Source of the DNA: Entomortierella parvispora
Taxonomy: Eukaryota; Mortierellomycota; Mortierellomycetes; Mortierellales; Mortierellaceae
Assembly (NCBI GenBank): GCA_963573315.1
Contig: OY752149.1
Location: forward strand, 124,001-188,000
DNA length: 64,000 bases
Direction: 5' to 3'
Shown: in pieces, positions 30,897 to 42,514 of the stretch
Layout of the letters: every line of letters begins with the position of its first letter
How positions within the stretch are numbered: position 1 is the stretch's first letter
Translations under genes and position numbers: made by a program
The notes under the pieces: model-generated
Seen by the model: only the letters and a program-made list of their open reading frames with translations
What the model was told of the DNA's origin: nothing
Databases searched by the model: none

Positions 30897-33331
30897 TCAA
30901 ACACCTCGGACTGCGCGTAGTTTCTCATTCCCCTCGACCAGAAGGGTGGCTCTCTCCGCCAGGGCCAAGGTCAAGCTTTGGACTTGGCTCGGCTGGGCAT
31001 GGTCCAATGTCAGCATTCCGTCCACCAAATCAATCCTTGCCTGGATCTCGTTGTACCATACCATCTTGGACACGATCGAGATCACTGCCGACCTCCCAAG
31101 CTCAAACATTTCCGCAAGCCGATCCAGGCCAATGGTTCTATAAAGCGACTTGTTTGAAAACAAAAAGATTCGCAACCCCTCCTCTTGGATCTTGTGGCGC
31201 AACATTGTCATAGTACTCTCAGGAGCAGGAGGTAGTCGGTCCCATGCCTTCATAATCAGCTCCGAGCATTGCCGCCAGTCTCCTTCTATGAGCGCGTTGG
31301 ATGCGTTCAAGATATAGTCCCGTGTGGTCTCGGGTGGACCCAAAAAACCTGGACGAGTATGGTATTGCCGCGCACGTTGGAAGGGAGTTAAAGCAACTCT
31401 CTTTGAGACATGAACTCCAGTTTTGCTCTGTGGATGCCATCGACGAGGAGATATCCGAAAGCATTGCACAAGTTAGATAAGAACACTCGAGTAGCTCCAG
31501 GTCGAGGTGCATGTGAAACGGGATGTGGAACTCTTGACCCAGTAGTTCTCGCGCGCTGCCGCCGCCCGAGATATCTTTCAAGCAGGCTTGAGCGTCCACA
31601 ATCTTCCCTTGACGGAAGGCACAAAGGCCCAGCTGGGCCATTGTCCGGTTATACAGGATTTTAGTGTCAACATCTGCGTGAGGGACGGTTTCTTGAACAG
31701 GTGGCAGCAAAAGAAGATCCTTGGCGACTGCAAAGTGGTCATGAAGGGCGTGATGGTGAGCCTGACAGAGAATTGCCTGCGCACGAACAGAAGCTGATCC
31801 ATTTCTGTACAGAAAGGCGCAAAGCCCGTTGATCATATCCGACGAATCTCTAATTTGGCTTGGACTCGTGCTCGTTTCAAGACTTTGAATGACAGCGTCG
31901 GTCTGCAGAGGCGATTGAGAAGAAAAGAGCTATGGTTAGGCAATCATGATGGTGCAAATGGTTTTTAGATACAGGAGTATGTGTTTACCCTAAAGTAGAT
32001 GTGCTGTAGTCGTTTCATGGACATGCGGCAAATTGCATCCGTCATGTCGAGGCTCGTAAAGTATTTGTTGGATCTGATAATAAGGGAGTAGAGTCCAACT
32101 TCATCTTTCAGACGATCAAAATACTCGCGGCAATTGGGATCGATATTCTGAAGAGACTTTGTAAACTCTCCGTCCAACTGGTCCATCAGGCCAAGAAGAG
32201 AACCTTGAACGTAAACAACCGACTCTTCATCCAAAACATTCATAGTCTCGTCGTTATCTACCCCAAAGCTTTCCATGACAACAAATCTTGGATGGGCTTC
32301 CAGAATGGCAAAAAGCGCGTTCAGGTGTTCATAAGTCCTATCAAAGAGGTCATTGACAAGGATTAGAATGGGTTTTCTTTTATCGTTCGATAGTTCAATC
32401 TTTCAGAGGGGCGTACCTTCTCCAGAGAGGGATATTCATGTAGCGCGAGATCCCGTTGGCCGTATCAAAGAGAGCTTGAATGAGACTCAAGAGGACCTGA
32501 AGTTTTTTATACGGTGAACTGGCAAAAAGTAGTAGGTCCTCCAGCTTACGGATTTGTTCATCAGGATTGGTATTCTTCTTTCCTCGAGCGGACACGATCC
32601 GTCGCAGAGTCGTGAACAGATCGCTTTCTTTCGAGTCTACCGTCAATTCTGCCACGACTTGTATGGAGGCTAGTGGTTGCGGTGTGCTCTCTTCACCTCC
32701 CTGACGATTGTGGTGGCATTCTTGAATTTCTTTTGAATACCGAAGAGCGTTCTTTTTGATGCTGTGCCTCACTGAGCTCAAGGCCTTGGCTTCCGACGCA
32801 CTCATCTTTTTGGAGCTATCCTTTTCTGCATCCAATGCCTTGAGGATACGTGCCTCCATCTCCGTAATCGTCTCAAAATAGAAGCTTGGCACCGTTGTTT
32901 GATCCATCTTCTGGAGGACCTTGGTTGCACGAACAAACGCTGGTTTGAACAAAAAGTTTTTCGCGCTCGGGTTAGCTGCCGCAGCACAGACCACATCCAT
33001 GTGGCGCAAAAATGAAAGTGTTTGCTGCGCCTGAGACAGTTCATTCTGACTCACGCGGCGCCCAGTTCGCGTGTTTCTTACCTTTCTGAACATGGACCCA
33101 GGTTTGGCTGGATGCCATCAACCCCAGCGAATCTCTGAGCTCGTTCTGGCGCCTGGATGTTACAGATTGCACTACGCGAACGGCTGGTTGATCCACACGG
33201 ATCTCCTGTCCATGTCCAGGGATACGATCGAAGGAACGAGTGGCCACTGGGGATTCGTATTCAATACTCCCGTCCGAAGAATATGAAGATGAGTCAGTAT
33301 CGCTCCCTTCACCAATGAAAAATCGCGACAT
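30897..33331 (-). CDS. Divergent eIF3 subunit c (NIP1-like) with one reading-frame break
   Basis: Translation initiation factor 3 scaffold subunit, which bridges the 40S subunit, eIF1 and eIF5. Exons 33331-33082, 32939-32417, 32337-31989 and from 31902 splice in phase. Diagnostic blocks: MSRFF start, PSFYFETITEMEARI, KKMSASEAKALSSVR, YVQGSLLGLMDQLDGEFTK, ILCQAHHHALHDHF, ILYNRTMAQLGLCAFRQG, IPFHMHLDLELLECSYLTC, FLGPPETTRDYI and IQEEGLRIFLF with FELGRSAVISIVSKM (the PCI winged helix). The acidic N-terminal region is much shorter than usual for the family. Between 31402 and 31440 the frame moves by +1 (one extra base, or two missing) with no convincing intron, so this is either a sequence error, a degenerating paralogue or an unusual splice. 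A canonical eIF3c elsewhere in the genome would favour the paralogue reading. Confidence 0.82.
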
Positions 33332-33560
33332 GTTTGGGTGATATTGATGGTGTTGTATAAGAAGACTGTGGTAGTTCTGTTGAAGTTTTGGGCACGCGCC
33401 TGTGGAGGTTGTTGAAATAGCAGAAGTTATTCTCTTGAAGTGTTTGTGATTATGGAATTGGTCAAGTGTTGAGCTCGTTTGTGAAAATGTAGGAGGAGGA
33501 GGAATACAAACTGAACATTATAAAGAGGATGGAAAAATCAATTTATGGATTACTGCGCTT
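33332..33560. other. Short intergenic: eIF3c promoter and helicase 3' flank
   Basis: 229 bp, AT-rich, no gene. Confidence 0.6.
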
Positions 33561-36500
33561 TTAGTGTGAGGGGGCGTTTGCTTGGGTATGAGCTGCTGAT
33601 TCGATGTTTGCCTCCATTCCAGGAAGTTTGCTGGGACCTCCTTTCCTCATCAGCTCAGACGACCCACGGAACAGACACCGCAGATCTTCCAGTCGTCGCT
33701 TGAGTATCTCTTGTTTTGAGAGTTTTTCAGAGAACGTCAAATCAGCTAGCGCGGCTTTCCGTTTCTGAAGTTCGAGAATTCTTTCCTCAATTGAATCCTT
33801 GATAATGAACCGAATAATATCTACGGGTTTGGTCTGTCCAAGTCGATGAATACGATCAACCGCCTGACTTTCTACAGCAGGATTCCTATGATTTACAATA
33901 TGATAGCACACGTTAGGTTTGTGAAGTAGGCGAAGAGGCAAGGAACAGATGGTGTACACCAACATACCAATGAGGATCCATGAGGTAAACGCGTTGGGCG
34001 GAGGTGAGATTTAGTCCAACGCCTCCAGCCTTCAGACTAATAAGAATCACAGTAATATTTGGTTGTTCCTTAAAGCGCGTTAAAGCCTGCGTCCTGTCAT
34101 TTCGAGTCATCGTTCCATCAAGTCGCGTGAACTCAATACAGTTCTCCTTCAGACCACTCTACAAATTAACAAAATAAAGGCCATAGTGTGTCAGCGCAGT
34201 CCAATTGCCAATGGAAAAGTTGAACTTGTTCAGAGTTACAAACCTCAATCAGGTCCAGCATTCCAGTCCACTGCGAAAAGACGACGCTTTTCACCGGATC
34301 TGACGGCAGCAGAGATCGTTCGCTCGCTTGCAAAAGATCGTCTATAAGGGCCTTTACTTTTGTGCTGTGAATCAATTGACCCGCTTCGTCTGTTAAGAGC
34401 TGCATTGGTCGACTCTTGTCCGTTCCTCTTTCTTGGCCATTGGCGTCGTCTTGGATTTGGATGAGGTCCACGGGACGTAGAGTGGATGAGCACTGAGGGC
34501 AGCAAAAGTCTGTCCTCAGCTCTGGGTTCACGCTGACATTGGCGTTATGGCTTTGAATAAGCATGTAGGCTATATGGTTCAGCTTCTTGACACAGTCTGG
34601 GCAGAATATGTGCTCGCAGCGTGCGACGATGGGCACTGGTGTCGACGAGTTGAAGCAAGAGCTGCATTGATCATTACCCGATTCTCGCAAGAGAGACAGG
34701 ATCTCGGAGGCTTTGTCAAAGTTGAACTCTTCCGCGTCGAGATCATCGAGGTCATCGGTCCTTGACTTGACAAGCGCATAGTGGACACAGATCTGACGCA
34801 GTTTGAGAATCGCCTGAAGAATGTGGGCATAACTCTTCATGATCTTGTTGTCGTGAACAATCGCGTCCACGGTCTGATTGGCCCTGGATTCCATGCGCTG
34901 GTAAGTCTGCCTCTCATTCAAGCTCAGTTCCAACAGTCGTGGGTGGTCAGTCCGTGCAGGCAGTTCCAGCAGAGGTTGACCGTCCACCATTTGAGACTTT
35001 GTACGTCTGAGGGTGATGACCTTCATCAGTGTCTGAAGTCGAGTAAGCCCAATGGGACTCGCAGCTTTGATGGGCTTGGTGATGTAGTGTGTCCACTGAA
35101 GCTTTTCGTCAAAGGGCCTCATCCGAAGGAACTTGACCAAGGCGTAAAGATCATCGAGCTACAGATGAAAGTGTCAGGTTCGTGAGCAAAGGAAGTCAAA
35201 GTGAATATACGATATAGTCAGAATGGCCATTTACCTTGTTCTGAACTGGAGTACCGGTTAGGCACCATCGCCTTTCAGCTGTGAGTGCGGTTGCAGCCTT
35301 GCTCTGTACAGTGTTGACCTCCTTGATAATATGGGCTTCATCCAGTACGACTCGAAACCAATCTACGGATTGCAGCACACTTGGATGACTCGAAGGCGCG
35401 CCAGGAAACTGTTGTCCTTTGCATTCCTTGGAGTACTCCGTCCCCAGAAGGTTGTATGTCGTTATAACCACATCAAAATGCGCCAGAAAAGAAGGGTCAG
35501 TAACACGCTGCCCTCCGTGATAGACGTACAGCTTTAAAGCTCCTTGTTCTACGTGTGACTCCAACTGTTCTTCCCAATTCTGGACAGTCGACAGTGGACA
35601 AATGATCAGTGTTCCGTGGGATTTGACCTTTGGACTGGGACCTGTCATAGTCAGTAATGAAGGCTGAAATACTGAACGATTCAATGTGGCTGCTATCAAA
35701 GAAATGATGGTAATCGTCTTGCCCAGGCCCATCTATTGCGAACCCAGCAGAGAGAGAAATGGTGTTGAGAACATGATCATTCAGTGGCCCTTGTTCAATA
35801 CGATTAATACGACTTTTTTTTTTTTTTTTTTTTTTTTTGCTTACATCGTCCGCAAGGATGCCGCCTCTCATGCTGATGGGCTTTGCACTGGACTCTTGAT
35901 TAGTGACTACATTCAAAAATACAGGGTGGCCATGAGGAGGATACCTAACCCGCCAAAGAGAAACAAGTCTGTTTTTCTCATTGTCCGAGTAATCCTCTTG
36001 TTTTTCGCGTTCCAAGAGGAAATAGAGGGCCTGCTTTTGATGTCGATAGAGCGGCGTGGAAATGCAGACATCAGGCTCGACTTCTGGGAGATCAGTGGCA
36101 CTCCGAAGTCCTTTGAAAACACTGTCAATTTGATTTCGAATCTCATCTGCGGAGAGCCCATTCGATCCACTGCCGCCACCAAATGATGAATAGCCTTGTC
36201 TTTTGGAGACAGGAATCGACGCGGTTGTCAGCCCTCGAAAGATGTCATATGGTGACAACTGCTCCCCTGCTGCAGGCAGCAGTGGATTAGAATAGCTCGT
36301 CCGATGGTCAAACTCAATTGGGTCATCCAGCCTGATCTTTCCATGCAGAGCTTGAGCAACTGTCATTTGGTGCTCTTCAGGGCCATAGAGGGTTATATTG
36401 ATAGGCGCGCTAATGATCTGATACGGAAAGGATGTTGTAGCGTCAGCTCAGAGACTGTACTGATTCGATATCGACATCCTTCAAGACTTCTAATGAGCTC

Positions 36501-37324
36501 GTACATTGTGCTTGCGTTGCCGAGGAACCTTGGCATCCCACCAGACCATGCCCGCTGCAGCCAACGGAACGAGGATCTCCGCTAGATCAGACACCACATG
36601 ACCATACTGTATTTGTCCACGAGTGAGTAACTGGATAGATAATTCTGCAATCGGTAGCAACAACAACACATCAGCGACATACCAGTCCGGCCTCGTGCTC
36701 AACAGTCAGGCTAGCTTTGTTGGCAATGGTCGAGCAACGGATGGTCACAGGATCTGCCTTCCCATCCTCGTAAGGCAGATGCCGGGGGTAGAGTGTAACG
36801 ACCAAGGATTGGATCATGCCAAAGCACAGCAGTCGGGTTGCTGGGGTCTCCTTTGTCACGCTCGGGTCATGTGTTTGATTTGGTGGCGGTGAAGGGAGAG
36901 AGGATACGGTTGCAGAGTGACTACGATGTTGTTGCAGCTGTACCTGCTGGAGATGGGTCTGTGGTCCCGTAGCTGGGCTTTTCGACGTAGGGGGAGTCGG
37001 TAGATAGGGACGCGGGGGGGAGATTGAATCGCTTTGGGTCCGAGGAAGGCAAGGCCGTTTAGAAGTATGGCTAATGTCCTCGAAACCTTCCAGAATGTGA
37101 GGTGAGGAAGGAAGGGGAATGGGGGGCTCGCCAGAGCCATTGCTGACTCCACCAGTGACCGTTGACTGTGAGGCGACAGACCAGGGTCGAGCTCTCTTCA
37201 GTGCAGCCAAGGAAGTGAATTGCGTTTCGTCTTGTTCCTGAACGTACTGATCGTGGTTCTGACCCCAACTTTGATCCTCATGGCCGCGGACGTTGGCCTG
37301 GGACTGAGCCTGATCTCCAACCAT
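33561..37324 (-). CDS. HLTF/Rad5-like SNF2 helicase with inserted RING finger
   Basis: DNA-dependent ATPase and probable ubiquitin ligase of post-replication repair (PCNA polyubiquitination, fork remodelling) in the nucleus. Seven exons (37324-36683, 36630-36505, 36417-35845, 35732-35235, 35158-34244, 34158-33968, 33885-33561) give 1089 residues. The first 140 residues are disordered. LLCFGMIQSLVVTLY to IQYGHVVSDLAEILVPL (about 160-250) reads as a HIRAN-like DNA-end-binding domain, and PINITLYGPEE resembles HLTF. DD(V)MGLGKT (Walker A), VVLDEAHIIKE (DEAH) and LTGTPVQNK form the first helicase lobe. A C3HC4 RING (CSSCFNS...CEHIFCPDC...CCPQC) sits between the lobes, as in Rad5/HLTF. LISLKAGGVGLNLTSA and QAVDRIHRLGQT close the second lobe. 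HLTF type is favoured over other RING-SNF2 proteins by the HIRAN-like segment. Confidence 0.9.
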
Positions 37325-38109
37325 GGTATAGAAGAATATGGGGCAGTGTGGAAGGCGTGGAAGGGGAGGAGGAGGAGTGGAGGAAGGCGTGAGGGAGAGA
37401 GAAGGTGGTGATGAAAAAACGGCCGTAAAAAAAATAAAAAAATAGAGAAAGGGGATTCGCAGCAGGGAGAGGCGTCCATGTGACCAGGCGCGTGACCCTG
37501 CTTGTTTGTTATTGAAGCGCGCGTGCGCCACCAAGGAAGTTGCACTTCAAGAGCAACTCCTTTCTTGCTGGGGGACAGGTTAGGCAGACGAGTAGGAGAG
37601 GGTCGAGGAAAAGGGACTCTCTCATCAAAGGCTCGTGAGCTACCAGTCTGTCCAGGCTGTCACTTTCCGACGCCAATTGGGTCGCTGGAACCATCTTTGA
37701 AGATCTGGCCCTGCTGGACAGATTTGGGCTAATCGGGCAGAGTGGCGATATTGGACTTCAAGAAAGTCATCGATGACATAGATATGAAAGCATGGGGGGT
37801 GCTCAACGAGAAACACTCCCAGTGGAGAGAAGGGGACCAGATGCTACATCGGGAGTGGCGTAATGCTTAAAGAAGGAATGGAACAGCGCCAATCTACTGG
37901 CATCTGCCCTATTTCACAGCGCGTGGTCTAGAAAAGATGATACCTTTCTCGCGAACTTGGAATGCTGCAACAACCATTACGTGAGGTCCCCGCTCATGTA
38001 TAAAAGAGGCACGAAGGCAAACCAATCGAGAAGCAAACAACAGCCACACCATTCACCTTCATCTCTCTTTCTCTTCTCACTCTACCTCTTCACCGCAATC
38101 AGCTTCAAC
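37325..38109. other. Divergent promoter region between helicase and small membrane protein
   Basis: 785 bp without a gene. The helicase leader near 37325-37450 is C/T-rich on its sense strand; the right part carries the TATA box of the small plus-strand gene. Confidence 0.6.
37999..38006 (+). promoter_or_regulatory. TATA box of the small membrane-protein gene
   Basis: TATAAAAG lies 111 bp upstream of the ATG at 38110, with a C/T-rich leader (TCTCTCTTTCTCTTCTC) between. A consensus TATA of this quality suggests a strongly regulated or highly expressed gene. Confidence 0.65.
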
Positions 38110-38415
38110 ATGTGCGGAATCATCGAAGTCGTTGCCTGGGTGAGGAAGAACTCCCGGTCATTCATGATACATATTTAAAATGACTGGGTACTAATCTGGT
38201 CTCCGCTCCACTATGTGCAACAATAGGATGGTCTTATCGTCGTCGGCGTCATTCTCCTCATTTTGTGGATCCTTTGTCTTGCAGGTGTCATCGTCATAGC
38301 CACCGCGGGCCTCGAGCACATCTTCATTGTCCTGGCTGTTATCTTCATTATCGCCTGGATCTTCACGCGATTCTGTTATGGTCGTTGCTGTGGATCGCGT
38401 GCTAGTACAGTCTAA
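38110..38415 (+). CDS. Small two-helix membrane protein, 72 residues
   Basis: Two exons, 38110-38139 and 38227-38415, join in phase at TGG|GAT. The product MCGIIEVVAW continues with DGLIVVGVILLILWILCLAG and a second hydrophobic stretch, HIFIVLAVIFIIAWIFTRF, then a Cys/Arg tail (CYGRCCGSRASTV). Two membrane helices with a short Gly-rich turn, and a Cys-rich tail that could be palmitoylated. I do not recognise a family; size and topology are like small stress-related membrane proteins (PMP3 type), but the sequence is not PMP3. A strong upstream TATA box and clean splice sites support a real gene. Confidence 0.7.
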
Positions 38416-39652
38416 TGGAACTCACCCTCATAATATATCGTACACTTCCATTTTTGAAGAGTTGCAACAATCCCACCCACATCCAAGACAACACGTGTGG
38501 GATCCACGCGTTGGCACCAAACGTGAATGCCTTTGGCAGAACACCTTGGAATTTTTCTGGTAGCGACACTGAAGTGGAGAAGGGCAAACATCCTTGTCGC
38601 GTGCTGCTGGCTATTTGCCTCATGCTTCTCTGATGGTCAGCTAGACAGTGGCAAAAAGGCAGGTTTGTTTTCCTTGTTGTTGCCCGTGGTGGCACAAGCG
38701 GCTATTGCAATTCCCTGCCCTTGATGGAAGGGGGGAGATGAAGTGAGAGGGCTGCACACTTGCACACCTGCACACAAAGGGAGCGACGCAGAAAAGGTTG
38801 CCAGGGGTCCATGAAATGACCAGCAAGGTGAAATGCGACACACGAGGGTTCTGAGCGATGGCCAGGCTCTCGCTCTTGTCGAGAGTTTTCACTTTTCTTG
38901 GAACTTCAAAGTGGACAATCGAGTACCGTGCTGTAGAGGCCATTCGGACAGCCAGACAAGCGCACAAAGGCTGGCTGGCAGGTGCAAGAGGCCGAGCCAG
39001 GACGGAGTCGAGGCCCTTGTCCGGAATTGAATGAACAAAGGAAATTAATTTTCGTAATTACCCTCTCCTCGCGCTACCGCCGTCCGTCCGTTTCTGTTCA
39101 CATCGAATCTTTGTCCTCTGTGGCCTCTTTCGTTTCGTGATTGCCTTCCTCCTCCTCTCCTTCCTTCCTTCCTTCCTTTCTCCCCTCCCACCCTACCTCC
39201 TTGCGTTCTTCCCTTCCTTCTCTCCTCCCTGGTTTCGGCCATCTATCTCCCTTCCGTTTCTCTTGCATTCGTCTCCATATATTCTACGTCTTCTCATTCT
39301 TGTCGGTCGACATTCAGCCATTTCCAATCATTTTGCCGCCATTTCTCCTCGTGTGCCTGCTCTCGCCATCCTTCGCCGTCCTTTTAGCCCCTCGCTCATC
39401 ATCTTGATCATCCCCTCGTGTCGCCCGTCTTGCACCAGACTCGGCATGACACCACCCTCAGCCTGCCACCACTAGCGTCCTGTGCCTTTTACCCGTCTCT
39501 GTCATGTAAGCAGCAATGGCCTTTGTTCTGCGTACATCGAGCCCTGCAACGTAATCTGTTTCTAACCTCTGACTGATATCCTCATCCCAACTGCATTTCA
39601 GCTTGCGCTTCCCGGTCCTCTCTTCCTATACCCTTCTGTCACTCTGTAAGCA
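38416..39652. other. Intergenic 1.2 kb: PH-protein promoter
   Basis: No gene is seen. From about 39060 the plus strand becomes strongly C/T-rich (TTCC repeats at 39156-39180), a common leader or core-promoter signature here. A leader intron (GTAAGC at 39507) is possible. Confidence 0.55.
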
Positions 39653-42514
39653 ATGCCCATTGCCGTGAACACATCCAGTAACAGGAGCCAGCCCGATCTT
39701 CGTTCACCTAATCGACTTTACAGCCACTCGGACTCGAAGGGCAGCACGCACAGTGTCAATAACGCTCCTCCGCACCCACACTGGGACCACCCGAAGGGAC
39801 TCAATCCTAGCCCAAGTCCAACGCTCATGGGCACCGACGACGAGTCTTCTTCTGCCAGCATCCGACAATGGCCACGTCAACTAAACAAAGGCGGTCCGAC
39901 ACCGTCCCCCCTCGGCAGCGGAGCTGGATCTTCTTCGATAGGAAAAGGCAGCGCTTTCTCGTTCCTGTCTTCTGAAAAGACGAATGGCGCGGCAGGCGTG
40001 GACAACGGCGCAAAACCTGCGACACAGTTGCGAGTTCGACATTTGGAGCGGGATTTATCCTATTCCGGATACCTGACAAAGTTCTCCTCCAGGACATTCT
40101 TTTCGCGTAAGCAATGGAAGCGCCGGTACTTTGTCCTCCACAAAAAGTCTCTGCACTGCTTCAAATCCTCGGATCCACAGCACTCGCTCCTTGAGTCTCT
40201 CACGCTCTGTTCAGACACCATCATCTGTGTGACCGATGCATTTGCAGGCAAGCGGTTCTGTCTTGAAATCTCGTGTCCAGGTGAAAAAAGCTGGTATGTC
40301 CTCGCAGATACGGCAACAGAGATGTCGGGCTGGCTCCGGGAACTCAAGGGCACTGTCAATGGGGCCAGGAACCTCCAGCTGGACTCGCGACCCGGCACCA
40401 TGTACTCTTCCGACTCGCTCGCCCTTTCTGATACTTCATCGTCATCCACCGCGGTCAGAATCCCCAATGTACCAGCACTCCCAAGTCAGTTTGGCAACGA
40501 CGGTCCAGCACATTCATCAACTCATCTTCACCCTTCTGGATACAGCCTGAACCCGCCTCCTCGGCCCATCACTCCAAAGCCCCTCCTCCCCTCCAATCAC
40601 ACTCTGAACAACAGCCGGGAACAAGCCGTCTCTAACGAATATTCGTCATCCCAGCAGCTTCAACATCATCATCAGCAGCAGCAACAGCCAGAGTCCAGGA
40701 GGAGAAGAGGAAGTTCTGTCTCCACAGGACAAACAGCATCTGACTATGCCAGTTTTGGGTCTGTTATGGAGAAGGCAGAAGCTCTAGCAGTTGCGCAACA
40801 ACACACGCAATCGTCAACCTGGTCCCTCCCCACAAAATCTGATGTTAACACTGGTTCTAGCATCAGCAATAGCAGCAGTACCTATGGAACCGTGCCACGC
40901 AGCAAACGGGACTCAACCATGTCCACAGCATCAACCATGTCGATGATGTCCAACTCAACCATACCTTCCCAGTCTCATTCACACTATCGATCTTCTGCAA
41001 TGATCGATTTGGACAGATCTGGGGCTAATACCATCCTCCCCAATCGAACCATTCAAAGAGCCCCCACAGGGTCCTCAATGAGGGCCATGAGTCCTGTCCC
41101 GTCATCCCGTCCACTTAGCCCGACCTTCAACAGGACCAGCCCAAGGAACTCGCTAGTGATCTCTCCTCCACCTAGGAGTATTCACCGACCTGTCAGCGTG
41201 TCTATCCGACACTCGACTCAAATCTTGCCTCTTCCTCAGAACCCAGCATCTGGCATGCCGACGCAGACAACAATTCCCTCGATTTCAAGCAATAGACTTA
41301 GTACGCAGTTGCCGAAAGCTGGTCCTCCAGCCCTTCCCAATGTTCAACACCAGCCTCCGGGAAATCTCTCAAGAATAACGAGCATTCGCCATCAACGTGA
41401 CCTTCCGCCGAGTCGGCAGAGCATGGTCATTCTGCCGTCAGAGAACCTTTCTGGACCACGAGTAGGCTCGGGATCTCTCCAGGAACGAGTCCAGCGCTCT
41501 TCCTCGAGAACAAGCATTTTGTCGCCTACCATGTCTTCAATGAGCAAAGGAATGATCCCTGACTCTCGACCTCTCTCGCCAGTCCCTCTTGCTGAATTTG
41601 CACCAAAGGTACCTTTGCCAGAGCCTCCGAGATCTGGATCCAACTCTCCATCGAAAGCCTCTGCTGGAAGTACATCGTCCTCTCGCCACAACTCGCCTGA
41701 CTTGACTGTCCCAGCTCGTTCGAAAGCGCGTGCACGGTCTCAGTCCCAGGAAGCAGCCTTAGTTTCTTCTCAATTGGAAAGCCTTTCCATCTCTCGTCTG
41801 CCACCAGTCAGTTCTCCTGCCTCGCCAGTCTCCCCACGAGTGAGCACGCTGTTGACTCACCAAAAATCAAAACCTGCTGGCGGAGTAACTAATAACAACA
41901 CGTCCGGCCACAAACAAATGTCGCTGCCAATTAACACGATGTACGTGCTTCCAGCACCGCCTACGCATCAGGTCCCAACTGAACCCCCAGCGGCAAGAGG
42001 ACAGACTCAACGAGCTGTTGCTGGCAACCTCTCTTTACGTCCCCTTTCGACCGCCATGAACAGCGTTCCATCATTGGGAGGCGGCGTTGCAAGAAGATCC
42101 ATGGCCCTTCCCAGTCCTTCCGAGACGAAACGCGACTCTGTTCTATCACCCCGACTCTCCACTGTGATTGCCCTCCCCCCTGGGCCCACGAGGGCTGTGC
42201 CTCCTCCACCCACCCAAAATGGGCTACCAGCACCCCCGGCGGGCGCCTTGCCCTCAAAGCCTAGAATGAAGCAGGACCAGACCTTGATTGGATTCGGATC
42301 CATTGTCGAGGAAGAGGAAGAAGACGAGGATGACGAGGAATACGAATCAAAGCTTGAATTTGAGGAACTTGTTGCCGCCAAAGAGGCTGTGGAGCAGCAA
42401 GACCTTGAGCAAGAGACCGTAGATGAAACCTCGGACACTCGACCTGAGTACTATGCGACCAAGGAGCGCGTGGTAGTGGAGTACATCTTTCCTAGCGAGT
42501 CGTTGTCTCCGTAA
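39653..42514 (+). CDS. PH-domain protein with long Ser/Pro-rich tail
   Basis: 953 residues in one exon. A pleckstrin-homology domain spans about 133-235: YSGYLTKFSSRTFFSRKQWK, RRYFVLHKKSLHCFKSSD, then FCLEISCPGEKSWYVLADT and the closing helix EMSGWLRELKG with its invariant Trp. Basic residues in the first two strands suggest phosphoinositide binding and membrane recruitment. The rest is low-complexity Ser/Pro/Thr-rich sequence with many SPxx and SRPLSP units (possible CDK/MAPK sites), Gln/His runs near 335-350 and proline stretches (LPEPPRSGS, PPPPTQNGLPAPPAG) that could bind SH3 or profilin partners. A Glu/Asp run (VEEEEEDEDDEE) sits near the end. Probably a cortical or signalling adaptor; no catalytic domain is visible. 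Confidence 0.8.
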   Translation: MPIAVNTSSNRSQPDLRSPNRLYSHSDSKGSTHSVNNAPPHPHWDHPKGLNPSPSPTLMGTDDESSSASIRQWPRQLNKGGPTPSPLGSGAGSSSIGKGSAFSFLSSEKTNGAAGVDNGAKPATQLRVRHLERDLSYSGYLTKFSSRTFFSRKQWKRRYFVLHKKSLHCFKSSDPQHSLLESLTLCSDTIICVTDAFAGKRFCLEISCPGEKSWYVLADTATEMSGWLRELKGTVNGARNLQLDSRPGTMYSSDSLALSDTSSSSTAVRIPNVPALPSQFGNDGPAHSSTHLHPSGYSLNPPPRPITPKPLLPSNHTLNNSREQAVSNEYSSSQQLQHHHQQQQQPESRRRRGSSVSTGQTASDYASFGSVMEKAEALAVAQQHTQSSTWSLPTKSDVNTGSSISNSSSTYGTVPRSKRDSTMSTASTMSMMSNSTIPSQSHSHYRSSAMIDLDRSGANTILPNRTIQRAPTGSSMRAMSPVPSSRPLSPTFNRTSPRNSLVISPPPRSIHRPVSVSIRHSTQILPLPQNPASGMPTQTTIPSISSNRLSTQLPKAGPPALPNVQHQPPGNLSRITSIRHQRDLPPSRQSMVILPSENLSGPRVGSGSLQERVQRSSSRTSILSPTMSSMSKGMIPDSRPLSPVPLAEFAPKVPLPEPPRSGSNSPSKASAGSTSSSRHNSPDLTVPARSKARARSQSQEAALVSSQLESLSISRLPPVSSPASPVSPRVSTLLTHQKSKPAGGVTNNNTSGHKQMSLPINTMYVLPAPPTHQVPTEPPAARGQTQRAVAGNLSLRPLSTAMNSVPSLGGGVARRSMALPSPSETKRDSVLSPRLSTVIALPPGPTRAVPPPPTQNGLPAPPAGALPSKPRMKQDQTLIGFGSIVEEEEEDEDDEEYESKLEFEELVAAKEAVEQQDLEQETVDETSDTRPEYYATKERVVVEYIFPSESLSP

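Noticed and set aside
32940-33081. Apparent frame break near the start of the eIF3c-like gene
   Set aside because: A 142-bp intron with GTAAG donor, CTAAC branch and AG acceptor joins WVHVQK to AFVRATKVLQ in phase, so no break exists here.
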